64,000 nt of DNA from NCBI GenBank assembly GCA_002783405.1, contig PFGG01000009.1:1-64000 (forward strand). The letters run 5' to 3'. A program made the position numbers and the translations under genes. The notes under the pieces were generated by a model, which did not search any database, was not told the DNA's origin, and saw only the letters and a program-made list of their open reading frames with translations. This DNA is from a bacterium (Candidatus Blackallbacteria) CG13_big_fil_rev_8_21_14_2_50_49_14 (GTDB lineage Bacteria; Cyanobacteriota; Sericytochromatia; UBA7694). Of the stretch, positions 63,978-64,000 are shown piece by piece. Every line of letters begins with the position of its first letter. Within the stretch, counting starts at the first letter, position 1.

Positions 63978-64000
63978 ATGAAATCTATTCCCCTGCACAC
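63978..64000 (+). CDS. Start of a gene cut by the window edge
   Basis: An ATG at 63978 follows AGGAA by about 5 nt and opens a frame MKSIPLH that runs off the end. Only the first seven codons are visible, so no product can be named. The gap to the divergent ilvA start (89 nt) could hold promoters for both. Confidence 0.4.

Overview
The window reads as ordinary chromosome of a free-living, heterotrophic, probably diderm bacterium of medium GC. Genes lie on both strands with short gaps, many 1-8 nt overlaps and frequent GTG or TTG starts. I see no phage, insertion sequence, CRISPR array or rRNA. Lipoproteins, an MMPL/RND exporter, chemotaxis genes and Ser/Thr kinases of a style common in Cyanobacteria (MAPEQ, DLYGLGVTL motifs) occur with no photosynthesis gene. 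I suspect a non-photosynthetic relative of Cyanobacteria (Sericytochromatia/Blackallbacteria/Melainabacteria type), but this is an inference that only phylogeny can settle.

Region by region. 1-2.3 kb (minus): a PAS-containing chemoreceptor cut by the window edge, CheW, and a two-receiver CheB-like regulator without methylesterase. 2.8-5.1 kb: a membrane protein with two complete kinase domains. 5.1-10.7 kb: Maf, a lipoprotein, an unknown protein, the upp/OmpR-type regulator/histidine kinase operon and a LuxR-type regulator with a broken receiver. 10.8-16.8 kb: tRNA-Gly, formaldehyde detoxification (frmAB), an APH-type kinase, and acetyl-CoA synthetase coupled to a double gamma-glutamylcyclotransferase-like protein. 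16.8-21.9 kb: a lipase-fold protein, a TVP38 membrane protein, a tandem MshEN-like protein, an MMPL transporter and tRNA-Ser. 22-32.6 kb: a sugar transferase, a TPR protein, a propeller lipoprotein, an inositol phosphatase, a LON-domain protein, a secreted glycosidase-like protein, a degenerate nucleotidyltransferase and an alpha-amylase lipoprotein. 32.7-36.7 kb (minus): a lactonase-like hydrolase coupled to a transporter-HEAT-cNMP fusion. 36.8-44.3 kb: a TolB-like lipoprotein, a DEAD-box helicase with a long basic tail, and a 1352-residue multi-propeller zinc-ribbon protein. 44.4-55.1 kb: methylmalonate-semialdehyde dehydrogenase, a glycine-zipper protein, a CsgG-like/TPR protein, a BASS transporter operon, and a SPINDLY-type glycosyltransferase in an operon with an ABC-2 exporter. 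55.1-64 kb (mostly minus): an acyl-CoA dehydrogenase, a small Cys-rich protein, a secreted protein, and a six-gene run led by ilvA with a hotdog thioesterase, a YeiH-type permease and an OPA-type MFS transporter.

Common themes are signalling and protein-protein scaffolds (two-component proteins, kinases, TPR, HEAT, beta-propellers, cyclic-nucleotide-type sensors) beside carbohydrate use and C1/C2/C3 oxidation. No single cluster is a clear new defence or biosynthetic system. The most unusual items are the transporter-HEAT-cNMP fusion coupled to a lactonase-like enzyme, the multi-propeller zinc-ribbon protein, the duplicated kinase, and the apparently leaderless SPINDLY-type transferase gene.
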